Shown: positions 25,557-33,272 of the stretch, piece after piece
Layout: every line of letters begins with the position of its first letter
Position numbering within the stretch: position 1 is the first letter of the stretch
Assembly (NCBI RefSeq): GCF_900115095.1
Contig: NZ_FOVH01000029.1
Span: 20,980 to 84,979, forward strand
Direction of reading: 5' to 3'
DNA length: 64,000 bases
Source: Actinomadura madurae
GTDB taxonomy: Bacteria; Actinomycetota; Actinomycetes; Streptosporangiales; Streptosporangiaceae
Translations under genes and position numbers: made by a program
Notes under the pieces: model-generated
The model's database searches: none
Told to the model about the DNA's origin: nothing
The model's input: only the letters and a program-made list of their open reading frames with translations

Positions 25557-26576
25557 ATGGGGACCGCGGTCGTGGCAGGGATCGGCGGCCGGCTCCCGCC
25601 GCGGGTGGTGGAGAACGCCGAGCTCGCGGCGCGGCTCGGCAGCTCCGACGAGTGGATCCGCACCCGCACGGGGATCGGCCGCCGCCACGTCGCGTCCCCC
25701 GGGACGGCCGTCTCCGACCTGGCGGTCGAGGCCGGCGCCCGCGCCCTGAAGTCCGCGGGCGGCGACCCGGCCGACGCGGTCGTCCTCGCGACCGCCACCC
25801 CGGACCGCCCGTGCCCCGGCACGGCGCCCGACGTCGCGACGCGCCTCGGCCTGTGGTCCGCCGCCGCGTTCGACGTGGCCGCGGTGTGCAGCGGGTTCGT
25901 CTACGCGCTCGCCGCCGGGACCGGGCTGATCAGCGCCGGCATCGCCGGGCGGGTGGTGGTGATCGGCGCCGACGTGTTCTCCAGCATCCTCGACCCCGGC
26001 GACCGGGCCACCTCCGTCATCTTCGGCGACGGCGCGGGCGCGGTGGTGCTGCGCCCCGGAGAGCCGGACGAGCCCGGCGCGCTCGGCCCGTTCGATCTCG
26101 GCAGCGACGGCGGCGGCGCCGACCTCATCACGGTCCGGGCCGGCGGGTCGCGGCAGCGGCTGTCCGGCACCGAGCCCGGACCGCGCGACCACTACTTCGC
26201 GATGGCCGGCAAGTCGGTGTTCCGGCGCGCCGTGCGGCAGATGGCCCGGTCGTCGGAGGCGGCGCTCGACCGGGCCGGCTGGAGCCCGGGCGACCTCGAC
26301 CACCTGGTCTGCCACCAGGCGAACCAGCGGATCACCGACCATCTCGCCGACGAGCTCGGCCTGCCGCGCGAACGGGCGCTGAGCAACATCGCCGACGTCG
26401 GCAACACCGCCGCCGCCTCCATCCCGCTCGCGCTCGACCAGGGTCACACCGAGGGCCGGCTGCGGGAAGGGGACCGGATCCTGCTCACCGCGTTCGGCGG
26501 CGGCCTCGCCTGGGGCTCGGTCACCCTGCGCTGGCCGCGGCTCGACGTCCCTACCGGAGGGGAACACCATGAGTGA
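25557..26576 (+). CDS. redP: RedP: ketoacyl synthase III (FabH-like) chain starter
   Basis: A 339-residue KAS III enzyme with Cys111 in FDVAAVCSGFVYAL, the His in VCHQANQRI and the Asn in NIADVGNTAAASIPL, i.e. the complete Cys-His-Asn triad. It should condense an acyl-CoA starter (acetyl-CoA for a straight chain) with malonyl-RedQ to begin the alkyl chain of the monopyrrole. ATG with AGGAGG before it (GGCAGGAGGTGCCCCC). Overlaps redR by 8 bases. Confidence 0.92.
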   Translation: MGTAVVAGIGGRLPPRVVENAELAARLGSSDEWIRTRTGIGRRHVASPGTAVSDLAVEAGARALKSAGGDPADAVVLATATPDRPCPGTAPDVATRLGLWSAAAFDVAAVCSGFVYALAAGTGLISAGIAGRVVVIGADVFSSILDPGDRATSVIFGDGAGAVVLRPGEPDEPGALGPFDLGSDGGGADLITVRAGGSRQRLSGTEPGPRDHYFAMAGKSVFRRAVRQMARSSEAALDRAGWSPGDLDHLVCHQANQRITDHLADELGLPRERALSNIADVGNTAAASIPLALDQGHTEGRLREGDRILLTAFGGGLAWGSVTLRWPRLDVPTGGEHHE

Positions 26577-27786
26577 GATCGCCGTCACCGGCATCGGCCT
26601 GGTCACCCCGGCCGGCATCGGCACGGCCCCGACCTGGGACGGCGTCTGTGCGGGACGGTCCACCGCCGCCACCGACCCCCGGCTCGCGGGCCTGCCCGTC
26701 GACATCGCCTGCGCCGTCCCGGGCTTCTCGCCCGCCGAGCACGTCGGCCGGCGCAGTTCCCTCATGCACGACAGGCACGTCCAGTTCGCGATCCCGGCCG
26801 CCCGCGAGGCGGTCGCCGACGCCGGCCTCGACCCCGCGACGTGGGACGGTGCGCGGGTCGGCGTCGTCATGGGCAACGGGGCCGGCGGGTACACCTCGGC
26901 GTGCCGGGAGCACGAGCGGCTGCTCGGACGCGGCGCGCGGGCGGTGTCCGCGCTGCTCATCCCGCTGATCGTGCCCAACATGGTGGCCGGTCACCTCGCC
27001 ATGGAGTTCGGCGCCACCGGCCCGAACCTGGTGACCGCCACCGCGTGCGCGTCCGGCGCCACCGCCATCGGCGTCGCGATGCGGCTGCTCCAGCGCGGCG
27101 ACTGCGACGTGATCATCGCGGGCGGCACCGAGGCACCGGTGACGCCCCTGATGGTCGCCGGGTTCGCGCGGATGGGCGCGCTCTCCCGGCGGACCGCCGA
27201 CCCGGCGGCGGCCTCCCGGCCCTTCGACGCCGGGCGGGACGGCTTCGTCATCGGCGAGGGCAGCGGCGTTCTCGTCCTGGAACGCGCCGCCGCCGCGCGC
27301 GCCCGGGGCGCGCGGATCCGCGCGCGGCTCGCCGGGTACGGGGCCACCGCCGACGCCCACCACATGACCGCCCCCGACCCGGAGGGCACCCAGGTCCGCC
27401 GCGCCGTGCGGGACGCGCTGGCGGAGGCCGGCGCGGAGCCCGGGGACGTCGGCCACGTCAACGCGCACGGCACCTCGACGCCGCTCAACGACGCGGCGGA
27501 GGCGGCCGTCGTCCGCGACCTGTTCGGCGAGGCGCCCGCCGTGACCTCGGCCAAGGGCGTCGTCGGGCACACGCTCGGCGCGGCCGGGGCGATCGAGGCC
27601 GCGCTCACCGTCCTCGCGATCGAGCACGCCACGGTGCCGCCCACGGCCAACCACGACGATCCCGACCCGAAGATCGACATCGATGTGGTGGCCGGCGCGC
27701 CGCGCCCCCGCGCCATCGAGGTCGCGGTCAGCCACTCGTTCGGGTTCGGCGGGCAGAACGCCGTCCTCGTCTTCACCGGCGCCTAG
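26569..27786 (+). CDS. redR: RedR: ketoacyl synthase II (FabF-like) chain elongation enzyme
   Basis: A 405-residue KAS II: Cys160 in TATACASGATAIG, NAHGTSTPLND and AKGVVGHTLGAAG give Cys-His-His. It elongates the chain on the red ACP; together with fatty acid synthase reductases it yields the saturated chain used by RedL. ATG at 26569 overlapping redP, with GGAGGGG upstream. In S. coelicolor an ACP gene lies between redP and redR; here it is missing and lies at the front of the first operon. Confidence 0.92.
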   Translation: MSEIAVTGIGLVTPAGIGTAPTWDGVCAGRSTAATDPRLAGLPVDIACAVPGFSPAEHVGRRSSLMHDRHVQFAIPAAREAVADAGLDPATWDGARVGVVMGNGAGGYTSACREHERLLGRGARAVSALLIPLIVPNMVAGHLAMEFGATGPNLVTATACASGATAIGVAMRLLQRGDCDVIIAGGTEAPVTPLMVAGFARMGALSRRTADPAAASRPFDAGRDGFVIGEGSGVLVLERAAAARARGARIRARLAGYGATADAHHMTAPDPEGTQVRRAVRDALAEAGAEPGDVGHVNAHGTSTPLNDAAEAAVVRDLFGEAPAVTSAKGVVGHTLGAAGAIEAALTVLAIEHATVPPTANHDDPDPKIDIDVVAGAPRPRAIEVAVSHSFGFGGQNAVLVFTGA

Positions 27787-27853
27787 ACCGGGCGCCAATC
27801 CGTGTCCGCGCACAGAACCCAACACACAGAGAACGCACACAGGGAGAGAACAG

Positions 27854-27964
27854 ATGAACCTTCGCCGTGTCTTCGGGATCGTCGCCGTCCTCGCCGCGGT
27901 CGCGCTGGTGATCCGGCTCCGCTCCGCGCGGGCCGCCGACGACGGACTCGACGGGGAGTTCTGA
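27854..27964 (+). CDS. 36-residue single-span membrane peptide in the red operon
   Basis: A small gene: RBS AGGGAGAG 6 bases before ATG, then MNLRRVFGIVAVLAAVALVI, one hydrophobic helix, followed by a charged tail ending in an acidic DDGLDGEF. It lies 67 bases after redR and 4 bases before the next gene, in the same direction. I do not recognise a family. Position in the operon and a good RBS argue that it is real; it may be a membrane anchor or a helper for the product or the neighbouring protein. Confidence 0.55.
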   Translation: MNLRRVFGIVAVLAAVALVIRLRSARAADDGLDGEF

Positions 27965-27968
27965 GCCC

Positions 27969-28859
27969 ATGGCGTTCACCGTCCCGCACGAGGAGCTGCT
28001 GCGGCTGGAGCGCGGCGTCCAGCGGGCGCTCGCCACACCCGACGCCACCGCCCTCGATGTGCTCGGCTACGGCGAGGTCACCCTGGTCCTCCGGCTGGAG
28101 ACCGGCGCGGGGTCGTTCGCCTGCAAGCGGCTCCCCGTCTTCCCGTCCCGGCAGCGGTTCGACCGGTACCGCAGGCTGCTGGACGCCTACCTGTCCCGGC
28201 TCGGTGAGCGGGGACTGAAGGTGGCCGACACCAGGTTGTGGCACCAGGCCCGCCCTTCCGGCCTGATCGTCGCCTACTGCGTCCAGGAGGAGCTGCCGGG
28301 CGAGCGCCTGTGCTCGACGCTGCTGCACACCGAGAACGAGGAGTGGGCGCGCGGCTTCTTCAAGCGGTTCCTCGACACGGTCGACCGCGTCGTCGTGCCC
28401 GACCTCGGGCTCGACGCGCAGGCGTCCAACTGGACCGACGTCGGCGGGGAGCTGGTGTACCTCGACATCACCACCCCGCTGATGCGGGACGGCCGCGGCC
28501 GGGAGCGGCTCGACGTGAAACTGTTCTTCACCTCGCTGCCGTGGGCGCTGCGCGACGCCGTCCGGATCTCGATGACGAAGTCGATCTTCGAGAAGTTCTA
28601 CTCGCCCCGGGGGGCGGTGCTGGACTTCCTCGGCAACCTGCACAAGGAGCGGCTCGGGCACCTCGTCCCGGTGTTCCTGGAGCAGGCGGCCGAGCGCCTG
28701 GACGAGCCCATCACCGCGGAGGAGGTCGCCGCCTACTACAAGGAGGACGCGCGGATGTGGGAGCTGATCCAGCGGCTGCGGAAGGCCGACCGGTTCTGGC
28801 ACAACCGGATCCGGCGCCGGACGTACCCGTTCCTGCTCCCGCCCGACGTCGACCGTTGA
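27969..28859 (+). CDS. Unassigned red-cluster protein, kinase-fold-like (DUF6206-like)
   Basis: A 296-residue protein without signal peptide or membrane span. The N-terminal part (LDVLGYGEVTLVLRLETGAGSFACKRLP) looks like the glycine-turn and Lys strand of aminoglycoside-phosphotransferase/kinase folds. The middle segment DLGLDAQASNWTDVGGELVYLDITTPLM resembles the catalytic-loop Asn and metal-Asp strand of that fold, but the HxD motif is not there. It may correspond to one of the unassigned genes redS/redT that follow redR in S. coelicolor, which I cannot verify here. The start is ATG behind GGGGAG; its stop overlaps redV (TTGA). A role in dehydration, regulation or transport of the product is open. 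Confidence 0.55.
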   Translation: MAFTVPHEELLRLERGVQRALATPDATALDVLGYGEVTLVLRLETGAGSFACKRLPVFPSRQRFDRYRRLLDAYLSRLGERGLKVADTRLWHQARPSGLIVAYCVQEELPGERLCSTLLHTENEEWARGFFKRFLDTVDRVVVPDLGLDAQASNWTDVGGELVYLDITTPLMRDGRGRERLDVKLFFTSLPWALRDAVRISMTKSIFEKFYSPRGAVLDFLGNLHKERLGHLVPVFLEQAAERLDEPITAEEVAAYYKEDARMWELIQRLRKADRFWHNRIRRRTYPFLLPPDVDR

Positions 28860-29995
28860 CCGGGACGCTCGCCCCCGCGTTCGCTGACGCCCTGTCCGCG
28901 GCGCTGGACATCGCCGCCCTGAGCCCGTCGTCGCACAACTGCCAGCCCTGGGGCCTCGCGCGGATGGCGAGCCCGCCGGCCCGCGCGGCGGTCTCGGCCG
29001 CCCTCGGCGCCGCACCGGAGGCCGGCGGGGAGTTCCTCGTCCTGGCCGCCGACCGCGAGCGCCGGCTCGGCGCGCTGCCCGCGCACGCCCTGGAGATGGA
29101 GCTGAGCTGCGGCCTGTACTGGCGCTTCCTGGAGCGCGCCCTGGCGGCGCAGGGATGGACGCGGGTGCGGTCGCAGGTCTTCCCGCGGGAGGCGCCCCCG
29201 TCCGGGCTCGGGCTGCCCCGCACGTGGGAGCCGCTGTGCGCCGCCGAGTTCCGCCGGGACGGGGAGCCGGACGGCGCGCTCGGCGCCCTCGCCCGCCTCG
29301 CCCGGCACCGCCACACCAACCGGGCGCCGTTCCGTCCCGACTCGGTCGAGCCGGAGGTGCTCGCCTCGCTCGCCCGCCACCGGGGGGACGGGGACGCGCT
29401 GCCGGTCGCCGTCAGGCATCTGCGGTCCTGGCCGGAACGGTCCCGGTTCGCCGGGTTCGTCGCCGGCCACGGAGGGCGCGACTTCGCGCACGGCGGCGCC
29501 TGGCGGGAGACCCACTCGTTCATCCGCTGGAGCGCGGGCGCCGCGTCCGCCCGCGGCGACGGGTTCACCCTGGAGCACCTGTTCGGGCCGCTGCCCGCGC
29601 ACGACCGCTGGGCCAGGCGGCTCGCGCTGGCCCCGGCCGTCATGGCCGCCCTGAGCCGGATCGGCTACCCGCGCTTCCTCGCCGGGCGGCTCGCGGCCGT
29701 CGTGCGCCGCTCACCGGTCATCGTCCTGATGGGCCTGCCGGTGGCGGACCCCGAGCTGCCCGACGTGCTGTCGGCCGCGGGGGCGCTCGCGGACTACTGG
29801 CTGGACGCCACCGGCGCCGGCCTCGTCCTGCACCCGATCAGCATCGTGATCCAGCACGACGACCTCCGCCTCGCCCTCCAGCGGCGGTTCTGCCTGCCCG
29901 GCCGCGTGTTCTTCGCGGCGCGGCTCGGGCACCCCGCCGCCGCGTTCCCGGCGTCCCCCCGGCGCCCCGCCGCGGTGGCCTGCCGCGCGCTCTGA
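28856..29995 (+). CDS. redV: RedV/PigM-like nitroreductase-family oxidoreductase
   Basis: A 379-residue protein with the nitroreductase-type N-terminus ALSPSSHNCQPWGL (FMN-binding Ser/His/Asn/Gln) and RHRHTNRAPF further on. PigM/RedV is thought to oxidise 4-hydroxy-2,2-bipyrrole-5-methanol to the aldehyde HBC before methylation by RedI. The start is best placed at TTG 28856, coupled to the stop of the previous gene (TTGA); no ATG or GTG lies before the FMN motif in this frame. It is the last red gene seen. Confidence 0.78.
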   Translation: MTGTLAPAFADALSAALDIAALSPSSHNCQPWGLARMASPPARAAVSAALGAAPEAGGEFLVLAADRERRLGALPAHALEMELSCGLYWRFLERALAAQGWTRVRSQVFPREAPPSGLGLPRTWEPLCAAEFRRDGEPDGALGALARLARHRHTNRAPFRPDSVEPEVLASLARHRGDGDALPVAVRHLRSWPERSRFAGFVAGHGGRDFAHGGAWRETHSFIRWSAGAASARGDGFTLEHLFGPLPAHDRWARRLALAPAVMAALSRIGYPRFLAGRLAAVVRRSPVIVLMGLPVADPELPDVLSAAGALADYWLDATGAGLVLHPISIVIQHDDLRLALQRRFCLPGRVFFAARLGHPAAAFPASPRRPAAVACRAL

Positions 29996-30016
29996 CCCCG
30001 CACGCTCTGACCCCGC
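29989..30016. repeat. Tandem 13-base repeat spanning the redV stop codon
   Basis: GCTCTGACCCCGC at 29989-30001 and again at 30004-30016, offset 15. The first copy contains the redV stop codon. It looks like a local duplication at the edge of the cluster, next to a truncated gene. Confidence 0.6.
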
Positions 30017-30039
30017 GTCACGGGATCCCCGCGCGGATG

Positions 30040-30148
30040 CCGCCGCGGCGACCTGCCGCAGGCCGACGTTGTCGGGGCCGTTCGCGGCGAACAGGCGCAG
30101 TGCCTGGTCGCAGATCTCGGTTCGCGCCGTCTTGTCCGCTGAATGCAT
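30040..30148 (-). pseudogene. Truncated TetR-family regulator (N-terminal remnant)
   Basis: From ATG 30148, behind a strong GGGAGG RBS, the reverse strand reads 36 residues with the first HTH helix of a TetR protein (TEICDQALRLFAANGPDNVG then LRQVAAAA). At about 30040 the similarity stops: the expected GVS..LYYHF recognition helix is replaced by Arg/Ser/Gly/Glu-rich sequence that continues through the redV coding strand. The frame stays open but is only a shadow of redV. I read it as the 5-prime stump of a regulator gene cut when the red cluster or its flank was rearranged. Confidence 0.6.
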
Positions 30149-30168
30149 CCGGCACCTCCCGGGAGGGC

Positions 30169-30201
30169 GGCGCGGGCGCCCGCGGGGTGGACGCCCGCGC
30201 C
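30169..30201. terminator. Hairpin after the MMPL gene
   Basis: GGCGCGGGCG (30169-30178) pairs with CGCCCGCGCC (30192-30201) over a 13-base loop, 3-prime of the leftward MMPL gene. A plausible terminator; no U-run. Confidence 0.5.
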
Positions 30202-30242
30202 GGTCGGAGAACGTTTCGAGCTCCGTCTCGGTCTCCGGCCCG

Positions 30243-32474
30243 TCAGCCGGGGAGATGCTGCCCGGCGGGCGGATGCACCCCCTCCACGCCGGCCCGCGGC
30301 AGCCGCCCGCCGAACCTCCCGGGCAGCCACCAGTTCCAGTCGCCGAACAGCCGCATCAGGGCCGGGACGAGCACCAGCCGCACCAGCGTGGCGTCCAGCG
30401 CGATCGCGACCGACAGCGAGAGGCCGAACTCCTTCAGCTCCAGGATCCCGGCGGTCATGAAGCCGCCGAACACCGCCACCATGATCGCCGCTGCGGCCGC
30501 GATGGGACGGGCGGTGTGCTCGATCCCGGCGGCGACGGCGGCGGCGTTGTCGTGGCCGTCCTCCCAGGCCTCCTTCATCCGGCGGATGAGGAACACCTCG
30601 TAGTCCATCGAGAGGCCGAACAGCAGGACGAACACGGTGATGGGCAGGTACACCTGCAGGAACCCGACGCTCTCGAAGCCGAGCAGGCTCTCACCGTGGC
30701 CGTGCTGGAACACCGCGACGGTGAGGCCCACGGCCGCCGCCGTGACGAGCAGGTTCATCGCGACCGCCTTGATCGGCAGCGCGACGCTGCGGAACACCAC
30801 GAGCAGGAACAGCAGCGACAGGCCGAGCACCAGCGCCATGACGTAGGGCAGCTTGCCCGTGGTCTCCTCGGAGAGGTCGACGAAGGTGGCGGTGGCGCCG
30901 CCGACGAGCACCTCCTGGCCCGCCGCGGCCCGGGGGGCGATGTCGTGCCGGATGTCCCTGACGAGGTCGGTGGCCTGTGTGGAGTCGATGGGCACCGTGG
31001 GGACGGCGTTGATCAGCACCCGTCCGGACCCGGGCACGGTCTCCACGCCGGCGACCCGCTTGTCCTTGCCGATGAGGGCCGCGAGCTGCGCGGCGTTGCG
31101 CTGCCCCGCGGAGTCGAGGGCGGCGCCGTCCGGTCCGGTGACCACGACCTGCACCGGCGACACCGCGCCCGCGCTGAACGAGCGTTCGAGGACGGCCTGG
31201 GCCTTGGCGGTCGGGCGCCCGTCCAGCGAGGCGGTGCCGAGGTCGATGCCGTACTTCAGGCCCGTCACGGGAATCGCGGCGGCGACCAGCAGGGCCGCGG
31301 CGACCACGCCGAAGACGACGGGACGGCGCATCACCAGATGGGCCCACCGTGCCCAGGGCCCGTGCTCGGCCCGCGCGCCCGACCGGGTGTCGGCCGGCCG
31401 CCAGCGCTCGGGCAGCGAACCGGCGTCCACCCGCGGCCCGAGCGCCGCGAGGACGGCGGGCAGCAGGGTCAGCGCGGCTATCAGCGTGCAGATCACCGAG
31501 AGCAGCACGCCGGTGGAGATCTCCCGGAAGACGGGGGCGTCCATGATGTACAGCGAGCACACCGAGATCGCGACGACGACGCCGGAGAACAGCACGGTCC
31601 GCCCGGACGTCGCGACCGCCACCCCGGCGGCCTCGGCGATCTCCGCGTCCCGCCGCGGGCCGCCCCGGGTCACGCCCCGCCTGGCCAGCTCCTCCCGGAA
31701 CCGGCTGACGATGAACATGGCGTAGTCGATGCCGATGCCCGTGCCGATCATCGTGACGATCGTCAGCAGGAACGCGTCGAAGTGGAAGCCGAAGGACAGC
31801 AGGTAGATGGCGCCGAACGTCAGGACGAGGCCCGCCACCGACAGCAGCATCGGCAGCACGGCCGCCGTCACGGCGCCGAACGCGATGACCATCACCACGA
31901 ACGCGATCGGCATGCCGACCGCCTCGGCCCGCTCGGCGTCCGCGGTCTCCACGATCGTCTGGTCGTTGGTGATGGGGGAGAAGCCGGTCAGGTAGGCCGC
32001 CACGCCCTGCCCGTCCGCCTTGCCGACGGCGTCCTGGAGGTCGCCCGCCCGCGAGGGCAGGTCCTTGGCCTCGCCCTTGAGGCCGACGATCGCGAGGGCG
32101 GCGCGGCCGTCGGGGGACACCTGGCCCTTGGCCTGCGGGTCGAACGGCCCGATGACGGTGACCACGCCCGTCTCCTGGCGGGCCTGCGCCACCACCTTCT
32201 GCACGACGGCCTTGCGGGCCGGGTCGGTGATCGGCCCTCGCGCGCTGTCGAAGACGATGACGTCCTGCTCGTCGCCCTGGCCGGCGAAGTGCCGCTCCAC
32301 CAGTTCGGTGGCCCGCGTCGACTGGGCGCCCTCCACGCCGTAGTTGGGTGCCTTGAGCTGCTTGAAGAGGAAGGGGAAGCTCACCCCGCACGCGATCAGC
32401 ACCACGATCCAGGTGGTGATCACCAGCCGGCGGTGCTCGGCCATGAGGGTGCCCCAGCGTCGTCGTCCCATCAT
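30243..32474 (-). CDS. MMPL/RND-family exporter
   Basis: A 743-residue membrane protein with the MmpL plan: one helix (ITTWIVVLIACGVSFPFLF), a large outer domain, a block of about five helices with GTGIGIDYAMFIVSRFREEL, then a second helix, outer domain and helix block with LLFGLSMDYEVFLIRRMKEA. The paired (I/S)xDYxxFxxxRxxEE signatures carry the proton-relay residues of the family. It exports lipids or drugs at the cost of proton motive force. ATG at 32474 overlaps the stop of the TetR gene (ATGA), so the two form a regulator-pump operon. Export of the lipophilic prodiginine is conceivable by position only. Confidence 0.88.
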   Translation of the reverse strand: MMGRRRWGTLMAEHRRLVITTWIVVLIACGVSFPFLFKQLKAPNYGVEGAQSTRATELVERHFAGQGDEQDVIVFDSARGPITDPARKAVVQKVVAQARQETGVVTVIGPFDPQAKGQVSPDGRAALAIVGLKGEAKDLPSRAGDLQDAVGKADGQGVAAYLTGFSPITNDQTIVETADAERAEAVGMPIAFVVMVIAFGAVTAAVLPMLLSVAGLVLTFGAIYLLSFGFHFDAFLLTIVTMIGTGIGIDYAMFIVSRFREELARRGVTRGGPRRDAEIAEAAGVAVATSGRTVLFSGVVVAISVCSLYIMDAPVFREISTGVLLSVICTLIAALTLLPAVLAALGPRVDAGSLPERWRPADTRSGARAEHGPWARWAHLVMRRPVVFGVVAAALLVAAAIPVTGLKYGIDLGTASLDGRPTAKAQAVLERSFSAGAVSPVQVVVTGPDGAALDSAGQRNAAQLAALIGKDKRVAGVETVPGSGRVLINAVPTVPIDSTQATDLVRDIRHDIAPRAAAGQEVLVGGATATFVDLSEETTGKLPYVMALVLGLSLLFLLVVFRSVALPIKAVAMNLLVTAAAVGLTVAVFQHGHGESLLGFESVGFLQVYLPITVFVLLFGLSMDYEVFLIRRMKEAWEDGHDNAAAVAAGIEHTARPIAAAAAIMVAVFGGFMTAGILELKEFGLSLSVAIALDATLVRLVLVPALMRLFGDWNWWLPGRFGGRLPRAGVEGVHPPAGQHLPG

Positions 32475-33082
32475 CCGCCTCTCAGGAGGGTTCGCACGGC
32501 CTCGGCCGCGCCCTGCAGATCGAGCTCGGGGTCGAGGATCAGGTGCAGCAGCAGCCCGTCCAGCAGTGCCGCGACCACCGTGGCCGTCCCGGACGCGGGC
32601 GGGGCCGCGGTGACGGCGCCCCGCTCCTGGTCCCGCCGGACCAGCTCGGTGAGCGCGACCCGGAACCCGCGCATCTCGGTGGCGAGGGGCTCGCGCAGGG
32701 ACGGATCCCGCGAGGACTGGCGCACCGTCTCCAGCAGCAGCGCCACGGACGGGTCCTCGAGGCCGCCGCCGGCGAACCAGCCGAGGGTGCCCTCGAACAT
32801 CTCCCGGACGTCGCCGGCCGCCCGCGCCATCGCCAGCGGCTCCGCCAGAGCCTGGAGGGTCCCGGCGATCGCGGCCTGCCGCAGCAGGTCGTCCTTGCCC
32901 TGGAAGTGGTAGCTGATCGCCCCGTGCGGGACCCCGGCCCGGGCCGCGATCGCCCGCATGGTGACCTGCCCCCACCCCAGCTCGCCGATCAGCGCGGCCG
33001 TCGCCGTGAGGATCGCCGCTCGGGTGGCCGCTCCCTGCTCGGCACTGCTTGGCCGAGTGCCTTGTCCAGTCGCCTTGTCCAC
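32471..33082 (-). CDS. TetR-family repressor of the MMPL exporter
   Basis: About 203 residues from GTG at 33082: a typical TetR HTH (TRAAILTATAALIGELGWGQ, then VTMRAIAARAGVPHGAISYHFQGKDDLLRQ) and a helical ligand domain with TetR_C-like features. The alternative TTG start at 33136 adds 18 residues, some hydrophobic, and would put coding sequence over the operator-like palindrome. It is cotranscribed with the exporter and probably represses its own promoter until a ligand binds. Confidence 0.85.
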   Translation of the reverse strand: MDKATGQGTRPSSAEQGAATRAAILTATAALIGELGWGQVTMRAIAARAGVPHGAISYHFQGKDDLLRQAAIAGTLQALAEPLAMARAAGDVREMFEGTLGWFAGGGLEDPSVALLLETVRQSSRDPSLREPLATEMRGFRVALTELVRRDQERGAVTAAPPASGTATVVAALLDGLLLHLILDPELDLQGAAEAVRTLLRGG

Positions 33083-33118
33083 TTGGCCAAGATACGCGCT
33101 GAACGTTGCACAATGCAA
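33082..33118. promoter_or_regulatory. Operator candidates of the TetR-MMPL operon
   Basis: CTTGGCCAAG (33082-33091) is a perfect 10-base palindrome touching the GTG start, and TTGCA-CAA-TGCAA (33106-33118) is a perfect 5-3-5 inverted repeat just upstream. Either may be the TetR site; the divergent MFS gene starts 155 bases away. Confidence 0.45.
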
Positions 33119-33272
33119 GAGAGGCGGGAAGGGCAAGCAGAACGCCGTTCGGCAAATTCAACAGGTCAGCTGCGCTTGGGCCTGTTCAAGTAGCACGTCC
33201 GGTGATTATGTTCTTCCCTATCGGGGTGCACGATCTGTTGTGAAAACGCTTCCCGACCCCCTGGAGGCCCGC

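Noticed and set aside
28859..30148. Complete TetR-like gene read from 30148 leftward through redV
   Set aside because: Only the first 36 residues resemble TetR; the rest is the antisense of redV.
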